Positions 27,943 to 36,399 of a stretch of 64,000 bases of DNA are shown piece after piece. The stretch lies in the NCBI RefSeq assembly GCF_001314875.1, contig NZ_LJZS01000013.1, positions 1 to 64,000 on the forward strand, in the 5' to 3' direction. The notes beneath the pieces were generated by a model, which was not told the origin of the DNA, did no database searches, and was given only the letters and a program-made list of their open reading frames with translations. The DNA comes from Halomonas sp. HL-48. Its GTDB lineage: Bacteria; Pseudomonadota; Gammaproteobacteria; Pseudomonadales; Halomonadaceae. The position numbers were made by a program, and so were the translations under genes. The first letter of the stretch is position 1. Every line of letters begins with the position of its first letter.

Positions 27943-29133
27943 TTAGTCGTTAACCGCGGCAATCGCCTTGGCGAGGTAGGGCAGGTTTTCGTGGGAGAAG
28001 CCCGCCACGTTGGCCCGTCCTGAGCGCACCATGTAGATGCCGAACTCGTCGCGCAGCCGATCGACCTGTTCGGGCGTCAGGCCGGTGTAGGAAAACATGC
28101 CGCGCTGTTCGGCGACGCAGGCATACTTCTCATCCAGCCCGTAAGGCTTGAGGGCTTCAACGAAGTCGCGGCGCAGCGTGTTGATGCGGTCTCGCATTTC
28201 GGTGAGCTCCTCGCGCCACATGGCGGAAAGCTCAGCGTCATGCAGAATCTCGCTGACGATGGCACCGCCGTGTGCTGGCGGGTTGGAGTAGTTCTCCCGT
28301 GCTACGATCGCTACCTGTGAGCGAATGTTTTCCATCTGCTCGGCGTCCTTGGCCACCATGATCAAGCAGCCGGTCCGCTCGCAGTAGATGCCGAAGTTCT
28401 TCGAGCAGGAGCTGGTGATGATCACTTCGTCAAGCTGCTCGGCAAATAGCCGAACGCCGAAGGCGTCTTCGTCAAGCCCGGCGCCAAAGCCCTGGTAGGC
28501 AAAGTCGATCAGCGGCAACAGCTGACGCTCCTTGACTACCTCGAGCACCTGTTGCCACTGAGACGGAGAAAGATCGAAGCCGGTCGGGTTGTGGCAGCAG
28601 GCGTGGAGCACCACCACATCGCCTTCGGGGATCTTTTTCAACGCGCCCAGCATGCCGTCGAAGTCGAGACGGTTGTCGGGGTCTACGTAGGGGTATTTGT
28701 GCAGCTTGATGCCCGCAGCGGTGAAAATGCCGTGGTGGTTCGGCCAGGTGGGGTCGCTGACCCAGATACCTCTGTCGGGCAGTTGGGTGGCGATGAAGTC
28801 TGCGGCCAGACGCAGGGCACCGGTTCCTCCCGGCGACTGGGTGGCGCTGGCGCGGTTGGCTTCGAGCACCGGCGAGCCGGCGCCCAGCACCATCGGCAGT
28901 ACCACACCGCCATACGCCGGCGCGCCGTGCGAACCAATGTAGGTCTTGGTGGTTTCGTTGCTGAGCAAGCGAGCTTCGGCTTCTTTGACCGCGCGCATCA
29001 CCGGCGTATTGCCGTGCTCATCGCGGTAAACGCCAACGCCTAGGTCGACTTTCTGAGGATTGGTGTCTTTTTTGAAAGCTTCGATCAGCCCAAGAATGGC
29101 GTCTCCGGGGACTCGCTCAATGTGCTCAAACAT
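27943..29133 (-). CDS. Aromatic amino acid aminotransferase (class I, TyrB/PhhC type)
   Basis: A 396-residue PLP-dependent aminotransferase of the aspartate/aromatic family. The PLP lysine is in TSSCSKNFGIYCERTG, and the HACCHNPTGFDLS and DFAYQGFGAGLDEDA segments hold cofactor contacts. It probably interconverts tyrosine or phenylalanine with their 2-oxo acids. The start codon directly abuts the phhB stop, and in Pseudomonas phhC (aminotransferase) follows phhB, which supports the aromatic assignment over a pure aspartate aminotransferase. Confidence 0.88.
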   Translation of the reverse strand: MFEHIERVPGDAILGLIEAFKKDTNPQKVDLGVGVYRDEHGNTPVMRAVKEAEARLLSNETTKTYIGSHGAPAYGGVVLPMVLGAGSPVLEANRASATQSPGGTGALRLAADFIATQLPDRGIWVSDPTWPNHHGIFTAAGIKLHKYPYVDPDNRLDFDGMLGALKKIPEGDVVVLHACCHNPTGFDLSPSQWQQVLEVVKERQLLPLIDFAYQGFGAGLDEDAFGVRLFAEQLDEVIITSSCSKNFGIYCERTGCLIMVAKDAEQMENIRSQVAIVARENYSNPPAHGGAIVSEILHDAELSAMWREELTEMRDRINTLRRDFVEALKPYGLDEKYACVAEQRGMFSYTGLTPEQVDRLRDEFGIYMVRSGRANVAGFSHENLPYLAKAIAAVND

Positions 29134-29472
29134 TTATTCGGCTACCTCGTCGGTTCTAGCGGCAAGAATGAAGTCGTTTTGATGCAGGCCATCAATGGCG
29201 TGGCTCCACCAGGTGACCGTGGTTTTACCGTATTCGGTCGTGATCGCAGGGTGGTGCCCGGCCTGTTCGGCCAGCTCGCCGACGCGGTTGGTAAACGCAA
29301 GCGCGCCAACGAAGTCACGAAACGTATAGCTTCGTGTCAGCTTCATGATGCCATCGTGATCGACAATCCGCCACTGGGGGAGGGCCTTTAACTGGCTTTC
29401 GCACTCGCTACGGGTCATTGGCCGTGCGTTGCCGCTGCAGGGTTCGCACTGTTGCTGGGCTAGTGAGCTCAT
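29134..29472 (-). CDS. phhB: Pterin-4a-carbinolamine dehydratase
   Basis: PhhB, 112 residues, regenerates the tetrahydrobiopterin-type cofactor of phenylalanine hydroxylase by dehydrating the 4a-carbinolamine. The family motif is complete: [31 protein letters not shown] short CEPC sequence lies near the N-terminus. The start has a strong AGGAGG. The downstream aminotransferase is immediately adjacent, but phhA (phenylalanine hydroxylase) is not upstream, where a diguanylate cyclase gene lies instead 41 bases away on the same strand. Confidence 0.94.
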   Translation of the reverse strand: MSSLAQQQCEPCSGNARPMTRSECESQLKALPQWRIVDHDGIMKLTRSYTFRDFVGALAFTNRVGELAEQAGHHPAITTEYGKTTVTWWSHAIDGLHQNDFILAARTDEVAE

Positions 29473-29513
29473 TCAACTACCTCCTGGACAAGGGTTATGT
29501 ATGGCTGACCCTT

Positions 29514-30410
29514 CTAGGGTAGAAGGCAGACGCAGTCACGGCCAACGTCTTTGGCGCTATAGAGTGCCTGGTCCGCGCGTTCGATAAGGTTCGTCAGGGG
29601 TTCGCCACAGCGGTACTCGGCGACACCGATGCTTAGCGTGACCTGCCCTTTGCCGACGCCGAAATCATGGCAGGCAATCCGTTGGCGCAGCCGGTCTGCC
29701 AGCTGATGGCATTGCTTGACCGGCGTCAGCGGCAGGACCGCCATGAACTCTTCGCCGCCCAGTCGGGCGATCATGTCTTCGTGACGCAGCATTGACTGGG
29801 CGAGGGTAGCCAGCTGTTTCAGGACGTCATCGCCCTGGAGGTGGCCCCAGCGGTCATTGAGGTGTTTAAAATGATCGATGTCGAGCATCATGATGGAGAG
29901 GGGAGTGCCGTGACGTGTGCTCAGCGACGCCAGGTTGGTCAGGTGGACCATGAGCTTGCGCCGGTTGGGCAAGCCGGTGAGCGCGTCGGTGTTGCACAGT
30001 TTACGCAGCCGCTGCTCCTCCAGCACTTGGTCGCTGACGTCCATCATCAGGCCGTGCCAGCGTACGCCGTTTGGCGTGGGCTCGGGCGTGGCACTGACGG
30101 CCACCCAGCGGGATTTGTGTTCCGGCACGGCAAGCCGGAAACGGGTCGTCAACGGCAGCATCCAGCGGGCAGAGCGTTCAATGGCGGACATCAGCTTCGG
30201 GTAATCCGCGCCGGTTAGCTGCTCGAGCGCGTTGTTGGCATCGTGGGCGAGCTGATGTTTATCAATATGGGCCAGGGTACCGCCGCCACCTTCCATGAAC
30301 GGGAACGCCATATGCCCCTCATGGGATCGATAAAACTGGAAAACGACGCCTGGTACCTGACGGATGAGTTGCTCGGCGTTGAGCGGTAAAGGGATCTCAT
30401 TCACGGACAT
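29514..30410 (-). CDS. Diguanylate cyclase with N-terminal PAS-like sensor
   Basis: A 298-residue cytoplasmic protein. Residues about 10-125 form a PAS-like domain ending in the connector MDVSDQVLEEQRLRKLCNTDALTGLPNRR. The rest is a GGDEF domain with an intact GGEEF active site near residue 218. An RHED motif five residues before it fits the inhibitory I-site (RxxD). It should therefore make c-di-GMP and be product-inhibited. No membrane helices. It is the gene upstream of phhB and may share its transcript. The sensed signal is unknown. Confidence 0.9.
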   Translation of the reverse strand: MSVNEIPLPLNAEQLIRQVPGVVFQFYRSHEGHMAFPFMEGGGGTLAHIDKHQLAHDANNALEQLTGADYPKLMSAIERSARWMLPLTTRFRLAVPEHKSRWVAVSATPEPTPNGVRWHGLMMDVSDQVLEEQRLRKLCNTDALTGLPNRRKLMVHLTNLASLSTRHGTPLSIMMLDIDHFKHLNDRWGHLQGDDVLKQLATLAQSMLRHEDMIARLGGEEFMAVLPLTPVKQCHQLADRLRQRIACHDFGVGKGQVTLSIGVAEYRCGEPLTNLIERADQALYSAKDVGRDCVCLLP

Positions 30411-30670
30411 GCGTGAATCTCCGAAGCTGTGCCATTGAAAAGCGATGCCATCAAAAGTTAAGCGAACTAGGGTAGCGCTAATGAGGTAATTAAAATGTAA
30501 GCCATTGACTACAAAATGATACGTTTTTATATTTTTTCGATATATTCAATGAATTAAAAAGATCTAAATCGAATATTAGTTAGTGGCTGATGATTTTTGC
30601 TGGCAGATGCGCCAGAAAACTATTACTTTTGCGCATATAAAATGCTTCTGTTATTCCATTGAGGTGTGTT
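30411..30670. other. AT-rich divergent spacer between the GGDEF gene and cobA
   Basis: This 260-base stretch is much richer in A and T (especially 30490-30600) than the surrounding genes. It separates two divergent starts, so it should hold both promoters. GAGG at 30661-30664 is the ribosome binding site that fixes the TTG start of cobA. No riboswitch fold was recognised. Confidence 0.5.
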
Positions 30671-31519
30671 TTGTCACACAGTCCGTTAACATCGGGTGTC
30701 TCTGACGCCGCGGGGCGGGTGAGTCTGGTGGGTGCTGGACCAGGCGATCCCGAGTTACTCACGCTCAAGGCCTTTCATCGCTTGCAGCACGCCGATGTGG
30801 TGCTGCACGACCGACTGGTCAGTGACGAGATCCTGGCGCTTCTGCCGGCGACGGTCAGGCGGTTTTATGTCGGCAAGGCCCGCTCATCGCATAGCGTTCC
30901 CCAGGAGGGAATCAATCAGGCCCTGGTCCAGTGGGCTCAGGCAGGTAATCGCGTGGTACGACTCAAAGGCGGTGATCCGTTCATCTTTGGCCGCGGTGGA
31001 GAGGAGCTTGAAACCTTGATTGAGGCTGGCGTGGCCGTCGAAGTGATCCCGGGTATTACGGCGGCGTCAGGGTGTGCCGCGTATGCCGGCATTCCCTTGA
31101 CCCACCGCGATCACGCCCAATCGGTGCGCTTTGTCACCGGCCATCTCAAGAACGGCGAGTGCGATCTGGATTGGCAGACCCTGGCGCGCCCCGGCCAGAC
31201 GCTGGTGTTCTATATGGGGCTGGGCAGCGTGGACGTGATCAGTCAGGCGCTGATGGCCCACGGCATGGCGCCGGATACTCCGCTGGCCTTGATTGAACAG
31301 GGCACCACCCAGCAACAAAAAACCCACATCGGCACCTTGCAGTCGCTGCCTGACGCCTTTCACGCCGGTGTTATCAAGCCGCCCACTTTATTGATCGTGG
31401 GGCATGTCGTGTCGTTGAACATACAGCTGGCCTGGTTTGATGCCGATCAGACCAATGCCAAGGGGTTCAACGAAGGCAAGCATCCTACCCCGCCCGGCGA
31501 ATCGGATCCCGAACGTTAA
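30671..31519 (+). CDS. cobA: Uroporphyrinogen-III C-methyltransferase (SUMT)
   Basis: CobA-type SUMT, 282 residues, transfers two methyl groups from SAM to uroporphyrinogen III to give precorrin-2, the branch point to siroheme and cobalamin. The landmarks are VSLVGAGPGDPELLTLKA, VRLKGGDPFIFGRGGEE and VIPGITAASGCAAYAGIPLTHR. It lacks the CysG N-terminal domains, so it is the free-standing form. The start is TTG 30671, chosen because GAGG lies six nt upstream; the in-frame TTG at 30659 would put the SD inside the gene. No nitrite-reductase or cobalamin genes are nearby. Confidence 0.93.
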   Translation: MSHSPLTSGVSDAAGRVSLVGAGPGDPELLTLKAFHRLQHADVVLHDRLVSDEILALLPATVRRFYVGKARSSHSVPQEGINQALVQWAQAGNRVVRLKGGDPFIFGRGGEELETLIEAGVAVEVIPGITAASGCAAYAGIPLTHRDHAQSVRFVTGHLKNGECDLDWQTLARPGQTLVFYMGLGSVDVISQALMAHGMAPDTPLALIEQGTTQQQKTHIGTLQSLPDAFHAGVIKPPTLLIVGHVVSLNIQLAWFDADQTNAKGFNEGKHPTPPGESDPER

Positions 31520-31542
31520 ACAATCAACGCTTGAGCCTCCCC

Positions 31543-31659
31543 ATGAAACTGGCTAGATACACTAAGCTGTGTATGCTGGTGGGTGGCAGCGTGACTTTTG
31601 AATGTCTGTTGCCCTTTGCGCAGCCAACACCGGTACGCGTAACCGCAGCGACTACCTAA
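31543..31659 (+). CDS. Possible 38-residue secreted or membrane small protein
   Basis: A short frame between cobA and the coiled-coil gene encodes a peptide beginning MKLARYTKLCMLVGGSVTFE and containing two cysteines. A basic N-terminus, a hydrophobic core and a possible cleavage at PFAQ resemble a signal peptide. No good ribosome binding site is visible (CCTCCCC precedes the ATG), and the stop lies 12 nt before the next start. It may be a real leader-type small gene or chance. Confidence 0.25.
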   Translation: MKLARYTKLCMLVGGSVTFECLLPFAQPTPVRVTAATT

Positions 31660-31671
31660 GGGAGAGGCGAT

Positions 31672-32802
31672 ATGTCAGATGAGCAGCATTCCGACCAACA
31701 GCCGACCAACAGTAAGCCCGATATGAAGACGCTCTTCCGCGATAATCGCGTGAAGGCGATGGCGGGCATTGCCGCGATCGCGGTGATCTGGGCGCTGATG
31801 GCGCAATCGAATGTAGGCACCAGCCGTGACCAGGTGGCGGCCCTTGAAGACCAGGTGACAAGCGTTGAGGAAGAAAATAGCGCCCTCAACCAGGAGCTAA
31901 GCGAAGTCGACGATGCCGAAGCGGACCTCTCGGCGTTGCAGGAAGAAATGAGCGCGCTTGAAGAGCGCCAGACCGAAGAGCAGCAAGCTCTGGAAGATAC
32001 CCAGCAGGAACTGAGTGATACCCGCTCGGAGCTGGAATCGTTGTCCGAAGAGCGCGACGCGCTGCAGACCGACGTTGACGAGCTCAACCAGCAGGTGAGC
32101 GATGCGGAGAGTGAGTTGGAAGGCCTCCGCGAAGAGCGTGATCAAGTGCAGCAGGCCAGTGAAGAGGCCGACCAGGCGCGTCAAGAGGCTGAAGAAGCCC
32201 TTCAAAGCGCAGAAGACGCCCGTGCAGAAGCAGAAGAGGCGCGTCAGGAAGCGGCTAACGAGCGCCAGGAGTCCGTAGATGAGCGCGATGCGGCTCGTGA
32301 AGAGCGGGACGACGTCAACGCCGAGATAGAACAGGCCAATGAGCGTCTCTCCAGCCTCGAGGAAGACATCGAAAGCACCGAGTCCGAGCGCGACACGCTT
32401 CGCCAGGAACGTGATGACGCCGCCAGCGAGCGCGATACGCTTCAGGAAGAAGTCGATTCACTGAAAGCGCTGCGTGAAGAAGAAGAAAGCAGCCTGAGTG
32501 ATGTACGCACCGAAATGGAAGACATCATGGTGGCGCTGGACATGGGCCGTGACGAACTGTCCAAGGTAGAAGAGGACATTGCCAATCGCGAAGAACAGCT
32601 GCAGCGTCTGGAATCCCAACTGACGGACTGGCGCGATGAGCTGTCTACGCTGGATTCGCGTCTAGCGGACGCGGCAAATGATGCCGGCGAAGATGCCGAG
32701 CAGAATGGCGGCTCTCAGGGCGGTGAATCGGAAAACGGTGAGCAGTCCGGCGACGAGAGTGACGATGACGAAGAAGGCAGTGAGGAAAATCAAGCCGGCT
32801 AA
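31672..32802 (+). CDS. Membrane-anchored acidic coiled-coil protein of unknown function
   Basis: A 376-residue protein, not recognised as a named family. Residues 1-28 are hydrophilic, 29-45 form one hydrophobic helix (AMAGIAAIAVIWALMA). Residues 52-340 are an almost unbroken coiled coil rich in Glu, Asp, Arg, Gln and Ala, and 342-376 are a Gly/Glu/Asp-rich tail ending EENQAG. The topology suggests a rod projecting from the inner membrane into the periplasm. GGGAGAGG precedes the ATG. The 5' neighbour is cobA and a strong terminator follows, so it is probably a single-gene unit. Repetitive codons for Glu and Arg give the gene an unusual local composition. Confidence 0.75.
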   Translation: MSDEQHSDQQPTNSKPDMKTLFRDNRVKAMAGIAAIAVIWALMAQSNVGTSRDQVAALEDQVTSVEEENSALNQELSEVDDAEADLSALQEEMSALEERQTEEQQALEDTQQELSDTRSELESLSEERDALQTDVDELNQQVSDAESELEGLREERDQVQQASEEADQARQEAEEALQSAEDARAEAEEARQEAANERQESVDERDAAREERDDVNAEIEQANERLSSLEEDIESTESERDTLRQERDDAASERDTLQEEVDSLKALREEEESSLSDVRTEMEDIMVALDMGRDELSKVEEDIANREEQLQRLESQLTDWRDELSTLDSRLADAANDAGEDAEQNGGSQGGESENGEQSGDESDDDEEGSEENQAG

Positions 32803-32834
32803 GTGTCGGCCTGGTTGTTCATCTCGCTGGATGA

Positions 32835-32868
32835 GCGGGTGCTGATACGGTCAGCGCCCGCTTTTTTT
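32835..32868 (+). terminator. Intrinsic terminator after the coiled-coil gene
   Basis: GCGGGTGCTGA pairs with TCAGCGCCCGC (one G-T pair) around TACGG and is followed by seven T residues. Confidence 0.92.
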
Positions 32869-32949
32869 GGGCGTTGGTTTATGATTGGGCCCGCGAGGAG
32901 TATGATTCGCCCATCCATTAATTCAGCGCCAGACGAGGAGTCTCTCTAA

Positions 32950-33750
32950 ATGGAAGGCGTCAAACATATTATTGCAGTGGCATCGGGTAAGGGCGGCGTT
33001 GGCAAATCGACCGTCACCGTTAACCTGGCCCTGGCATTGTCCGCCCAAGGCTATCGCGTTGGCGTGCTGGATGCGGATGTTTACGGGCCCAGCCAGGCGC
33101 AAATGCTGGGCGTCGCCGAGGGCGTGCGTCCTCAGGCGTCTGGGGATGACAAGTTCCTGCCGCTCGAAGCGCACGGTCTGCAAGCCATGTCCATGGCGTT
33201 CATGGTCAATACCCGCGAAGCCATGGTCTGGCGGGGGCCGATGGTGGTCGGCGCGTTTCAGCAGATGCTCAACCAGACTAAGTGGGATAACCTGGATTTT
33301 CTGCTTATCGACATGCCCCCCGGCACAGGCGATATTCAACTGACCCTGGCCCAGAAAGTCTCGGTGGCGGGGGCGGTGATTGTCACCACGCCCCAGGATA
33401 TTGCCTTGCTCGACGCGCGCAAGGGCATCGAGATGTTCCGCAAGGTCAACGTGCCGGTACTGGGTGTGGTGGAAAACATGAGCCTTTATCATTGCGAAAA
33501 TTGCGGCCACGAAGCGCCCATTTTCGGCGCGGGTGGTGGTGATCGAATTGCCGAGGAGTACGACACCGAGGTGCTTGGCCGGTTGCCGTTGACGCTATCG
33601 ATCCGCGAGTTTGCCGATTCGGGGCGGCCAAGCGTGGTATCGGAGCCCGACAGTGCCATTAGCCAGACGTTCGCCGCGATTGCCAAACGTGTGGCGCAGA
33701 GCGTGGATGGCCAAGGTCATGAAACGCCCACAATTTCCTTTAGCGAGTGA
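32950..33750 (+). CDS. Mrp/ApbC-type iron-sulfur cluster carrier ATPase
   Basis: A 266-residue P-loop ATPase of the Mrp/NBP35 family that holds and delivers [4Fe-4S] clusters. The deviant Walker A motif ASGKGGVGKST is at residues 11-21, followed by DADVYGPSQAQML and DMPPGTGDIQLTL. The cluster-binding CENCGH motif is near residue 184. The protein lacks the N-terminal DUF59/MIP18-like domain present in many longer Mrp proteins, including E. coli Mrp's extension. ACGAGGAG lies upstream of the start. dcd follows after 11 nt, as in Pseudomonas. Confidence 0.93.
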   Translation: MEGVKHIIAVASGKGGVGKSTVTVNLALALSAQGYRVGVLDADVYGPSQAQMLGVAEGVRPQASGDDKFLPLEAHGLQAMSMAFMVNTREAMVWRGPMVVGAFQQMLNQTKWDNLDFLLIDMPPGTGDIQLTLAQKVSVAGAVIVTTPQDIALLDARKGIEMFRKVNVPVLGVVENMSLYHCENCGHEAPIFGAGGGDRIAEEYDTEVLGRLPLTLSIREFADSGRPSVVSEPDSAISQTFAAIAKRVAQSVDGQGHETPTISFSE

Positions 33751-33761
33751 CGACGTAACCA

Positions 33762-34328
33762 ATGAGTATCAAGTCTGATAAGTGGATCCGGCGCATGGCC
33801 GAAAGCGATGCCATGATCGAGCCGTTCGAGGCTGGCCAGGTTCGTTACCTAAACGATCAGCGGGTGATTTCCTTCGGCACCTCAAGCTATGGCTACGATG
33901 TCCGCTGCTCGGATGAATTCAAGGTATTCACCAATATTCACTCGGCGATCGTCGACCCCAAGGCCTTTGATGAAAAGAGCTTTGTCGATGTGACAGGCGA
34001 TGTGTGCATCATTCCGCCCAACTCGTTTGCACTGGCGCGTACCGTGGAATATTTCCGTATTCCGCGCAACGTACTGACCATTTGCCTGGGCAAATCCACC
34101 TATGCGCGTTGCGGCATCATCGTCAACGTGACACCGCTCGAACCGGAGTGGGAAGGGCACGTCACGCTCGAGTTCTCGAACACCACCAATTTGCCGGCGA
34201 AAATTTACGCCAACGAAGGCGTCGCGCAAATGCTGTTCCTGGAATCGGATGAAGTGTGCGAGACGTCCTACAAGGATCGGGGTGGCAAGTATATGGGCCA
34301 GCGGGGCGTCACCCTGCCGCGTACCTGA
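33762..34328 (+). CDS. dcd: dCTP deaminase
   Basis: Dcd, 188 residues, deaminates dCTP to dUTP to feed dTMP synthesis. The beta-barrel family motifs are present: [16 protein letters not shown] near the N-terminus, the catalytic glutamate region [17 protein letters not shown], and [12 protein letters not shown]. The mrp-dcd pair (11 nt apart) is conserved in related genera. A symmetrical terminator separates it from convergent purN. Confidence 0.96.
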   Translation: MSIKSDKWIRRMAESDAMIEPFEAGQVRYLNDQRVISFGTSSYGYDVRCSDEFKVFTNIHSAIVDPKAFDEKSFVDVTGDVCIIPPNSFALARTVEYFRIPRNVLTICLGKSTYARCGIIVNVTPLEPEWEGHVTLEFSNTTNLPAKIYANEGVAQMLFLESDEVCETSYKDRGGKYMGQRGVTLPRT

Positions 34329-34339
34329 CGCTTGCCCAC

Positions 34340-34375
34340 AAAAAAACCGAGCGGTGAAAGCCGCTCGGTTTTTTT
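34340..34375. terminator. Bidirectional intrinsic terminator between dcd and purN
   Basis: CCGAGCGG and CCGCTCGG form a perfect stem with a TGAAAG loop, flanked by seven A on the left and seven T on the right, so it can serve both converging genes. Confidence 0.93.
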
Positions 34376-34397
34376 ATGCCGGTGCCTGCAAACGCTG

Positions 34398-35135
34398 CTA
34401 ACGTTCTGCCTCGTCGAGCTCTTCGGCCGCGTCGTCGTGAGAAAGACGCATGCCGTGGGGCGGCAGCCGGTGACCATCCATGGTGGCGCCTTCACCCGTG
34501 TATTGAAGACGACCCTGCAAGAACCACTGCACCGCGATGGGGAAAATAAGATGTTCCCGATCCTGGACTTTCTGCTTCAGGGTGTCGACGGTGTCGTCGG
34601 CGCTCACCTTGAGTTCCGCCTGTAACACGACCGGCCCACCATCCAGCTCTTCGGTAACGAAGTGAACGCTGCAGCCGTGTCGCGCTGCCTGGTCGGCAAG
34701 CGCGCGGGCGTGGGTATTGAGGCCTTGGTAGGCAGGCAGCAATGAGGGGTGGATGTTCAGCATTCGGCCCAGAAAGCGCTGCACGAAGCGTGGCGTCAGG
34801 ATGCGCATGAAGCCGGCGAGCACAATCACGTCGGGTTCATGACGCTCGATGACCTTGATAAGCGCGCCGTCATACGCCTCCCGGCTTTCGTACTCGCGGT
34901 GCGGCAGGGCAACCGCATCGATTCCGGCGTCCCGGGCGCGTTTGAGGCCATAGGCATCAGGCTCGTTGGAGATGACCGCGACAATCTCACCGCCCAGGCG
35001 GTCGTGGGACTGCGCGTCGATAAGCGCTTGCAGATTGCTGCCGCTACCGGAGATCAGTACCACGACACGGGGTGCTGCCGTGGGCTCCGGGATCATGTCG
35101 GTGATGGTGTCGCTGTTGTAGTCGGTGCTGCTCAT
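34398..35135 (-). CDS. purN: Phosphoribosylglycinamide formyltransferase (GART)
   Basis: PurN, 245 residues, transfers a formyl group from 10-formyl-THF to glycinamide ribonucleotide. The substrate loop [12 protein letters not shown], the catalytic region [12 protein letters not shown] with [12 protein letters not shown], and the final [15 protein letters not shown] block are all present. It is about 25 residues longer than usual; an internal ATG at 35096 would shorten the N-terminus, but ATG 35135 overlaps the purM stop (ATGA) and is kept. purM and purN form one operon. Confidence 0.95.
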   Translation of the reverse strand: MSSTDYNSDTITDMIPEPTAAPRVVVLISGSGSNLQALIDAQSHDRLGGEIVAVISNEPDAYGLKRARDAGIDAVALPHREYESREAYDGALIKVIERHEPDVIVLAGFMRILTPRFVQRFLGRMLNIHPSLLPAYQGLNTHARALADQAARHGCSVHFVTEELDGGPVVLQAELKVSADDTVDTLKQKVQDREHLIFPIAVQWFLQGRLQYTGEGATMDGHRLPPHGMRLSHDDAAEELDEAER

Positions 35136-36205
35136 GCCGGCAAGTTCTCCAGTACCACGGCATCCTGCTGGCGCGCTTCGATCTGCCCCAGGCGATAAAC
35201 GGTTTCTCCCTGGGCTTCCAGGTGCGCCTTGGCTTGGTCTGCCTCGTGTTCAGGCACGACCACGACCATGCCGATGCCGCAGTTGAGCACGCGGTACATT
35301 TCGGTATCGGCGACGTTGCCCTGGGTTTGCAGCCAGTCGAATACTGCCGGGCGCGACCACGCCTGGGTGTCGATACGCGCGGCCAGCGAGTCGGGCAGCA
35401 CGCGGGGAATGTTCTCGAGCAGCCCGCCGCCGGTAATGTGCGACAGAGCATGTACCGACAGGCCGCTGTCGCGCAGCAGGGAAAGCAGCGCCTTGACATA
35501 AATGCGCGTGGGCGCCATGAGCGCATCACCCAACGCCGTGCCGTCGATCGGGGTATCCAGCGGCGCCTCGCTGCGCTCGATAATCTTGCGAATCAGCGAA
35601 TAGCCGTTGGAGTGCGGGCCGGAGGAGGCGAGGCCGAGCAGCACGTCACCTTCGCCCACGCGACTGCCGTCAAGAATTTCGCTCTTTTCAACCACTCCCA
35701 CGCAGAAGCCCGCCAGGTCGTAGTCATCGCCCTCGTACATGCCGGGCATTTCGGCGGTTTCGCCGCCGACCAGCGCGCAGCCTGCCTGCTCGCAGCCGGC
35801 GCCGATGCCGGTGACCACATCGGCGGCGATGTCGACATTTAATTTACCCGTGGCATAGTAGTCGAGGAACAGTAGCGGTTCCGCCCCGGCCACGATTAGG
35901 TCGTTGACGCACATGGCCACCAGATCGATACCAATGGTGTCATGCTTGCCCAACATCATGGCAAGGCGCAGTTTGGTACCGACGCCGTCGGTGCCGGAGA
36001 CCAGGACCGGCTGCCGATATCCCTGGGGTAACTCGCACAGGGCGCCAAAGCCACCGAGCCCACCCATGACTTCAGGGCGAGTCGTGCGCTTTGCGACGTG
36101 CTTGATGCGATCGACCAGCGCATTGCCGGCATCAATATCAACGCCGGCGTCCTTATAGCTGAGCGATGGGGCCGATGAGGCGCGCGAAGGGGAGGTATCG
36201 GTCAT
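35132..36205 (-). CDS. purM: Phosphoribosylformylglycinamidine cyclo-ligase
   Basis: PurM, 357 residues, closes the imidazole ring to give aminoimidazole ribonucleotide in de novo purine synthesis. The family start [21 protein letters not shown], the [10 protein letters not shown] block and the [18 protein letters not shown] segment are diagnostic. ATG 36205 (MTDTSPSR) is chosen over the longer frame to 36310, whose first 35 residues are unrelated to PurM. Upstream, the AI-2E permease is transcribed divergently, so the shared 190-base spacer should carry the purMN promoter. Confidence 0.95.
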   Translation of the reverse strand: MTDTSPSRASSAPSLSYKDAGVDIDAGNALVDRIKHVAKRTTRPEVMGGLGGFGALCELPQGYRQPVLVSGTDGVGTKLRLAMMLGKHDTIGIDLVAMCVNDLIVAGAEPLLFLDYYATGKLNVDIAADVVTGIGAGCEQAGCALVGGETAEMPGMYEGDDYDLAGFCVGVVEKSEILDGSRVGEGDVLLGLASSGPHSNGYSLIRKIIERSEAPLDTPIDGTALGDALMAPTRIYVKALLSLLRDSGLSVHALSHITGGGLLENIPRVLPDSLAARIDTQAWSRPAVFDWLQTQGNVADTEMYRVLNCGIGMVVVVPEHEADQAKAHLEAQGETVYRLGQIEARQQDAVVLENLPA

Positions 36206-36399
36206 GACAGGTCCTATGGAGCAAAGTGCGATGCAAGAGAGGCTGGCGAACGCCGCCAGCGCCAGGCAATAACTGGGGCGGATTGTATCACTCGGCGGCG
36301 AGGCTCGCATCGCTAGCGCTTGACGGGAACAAAAGCAGGCGGTTTTTATTTATATCCGGCATAGTAGATGGTTGATAACGATGCCGTTAAAGGAGTGAT

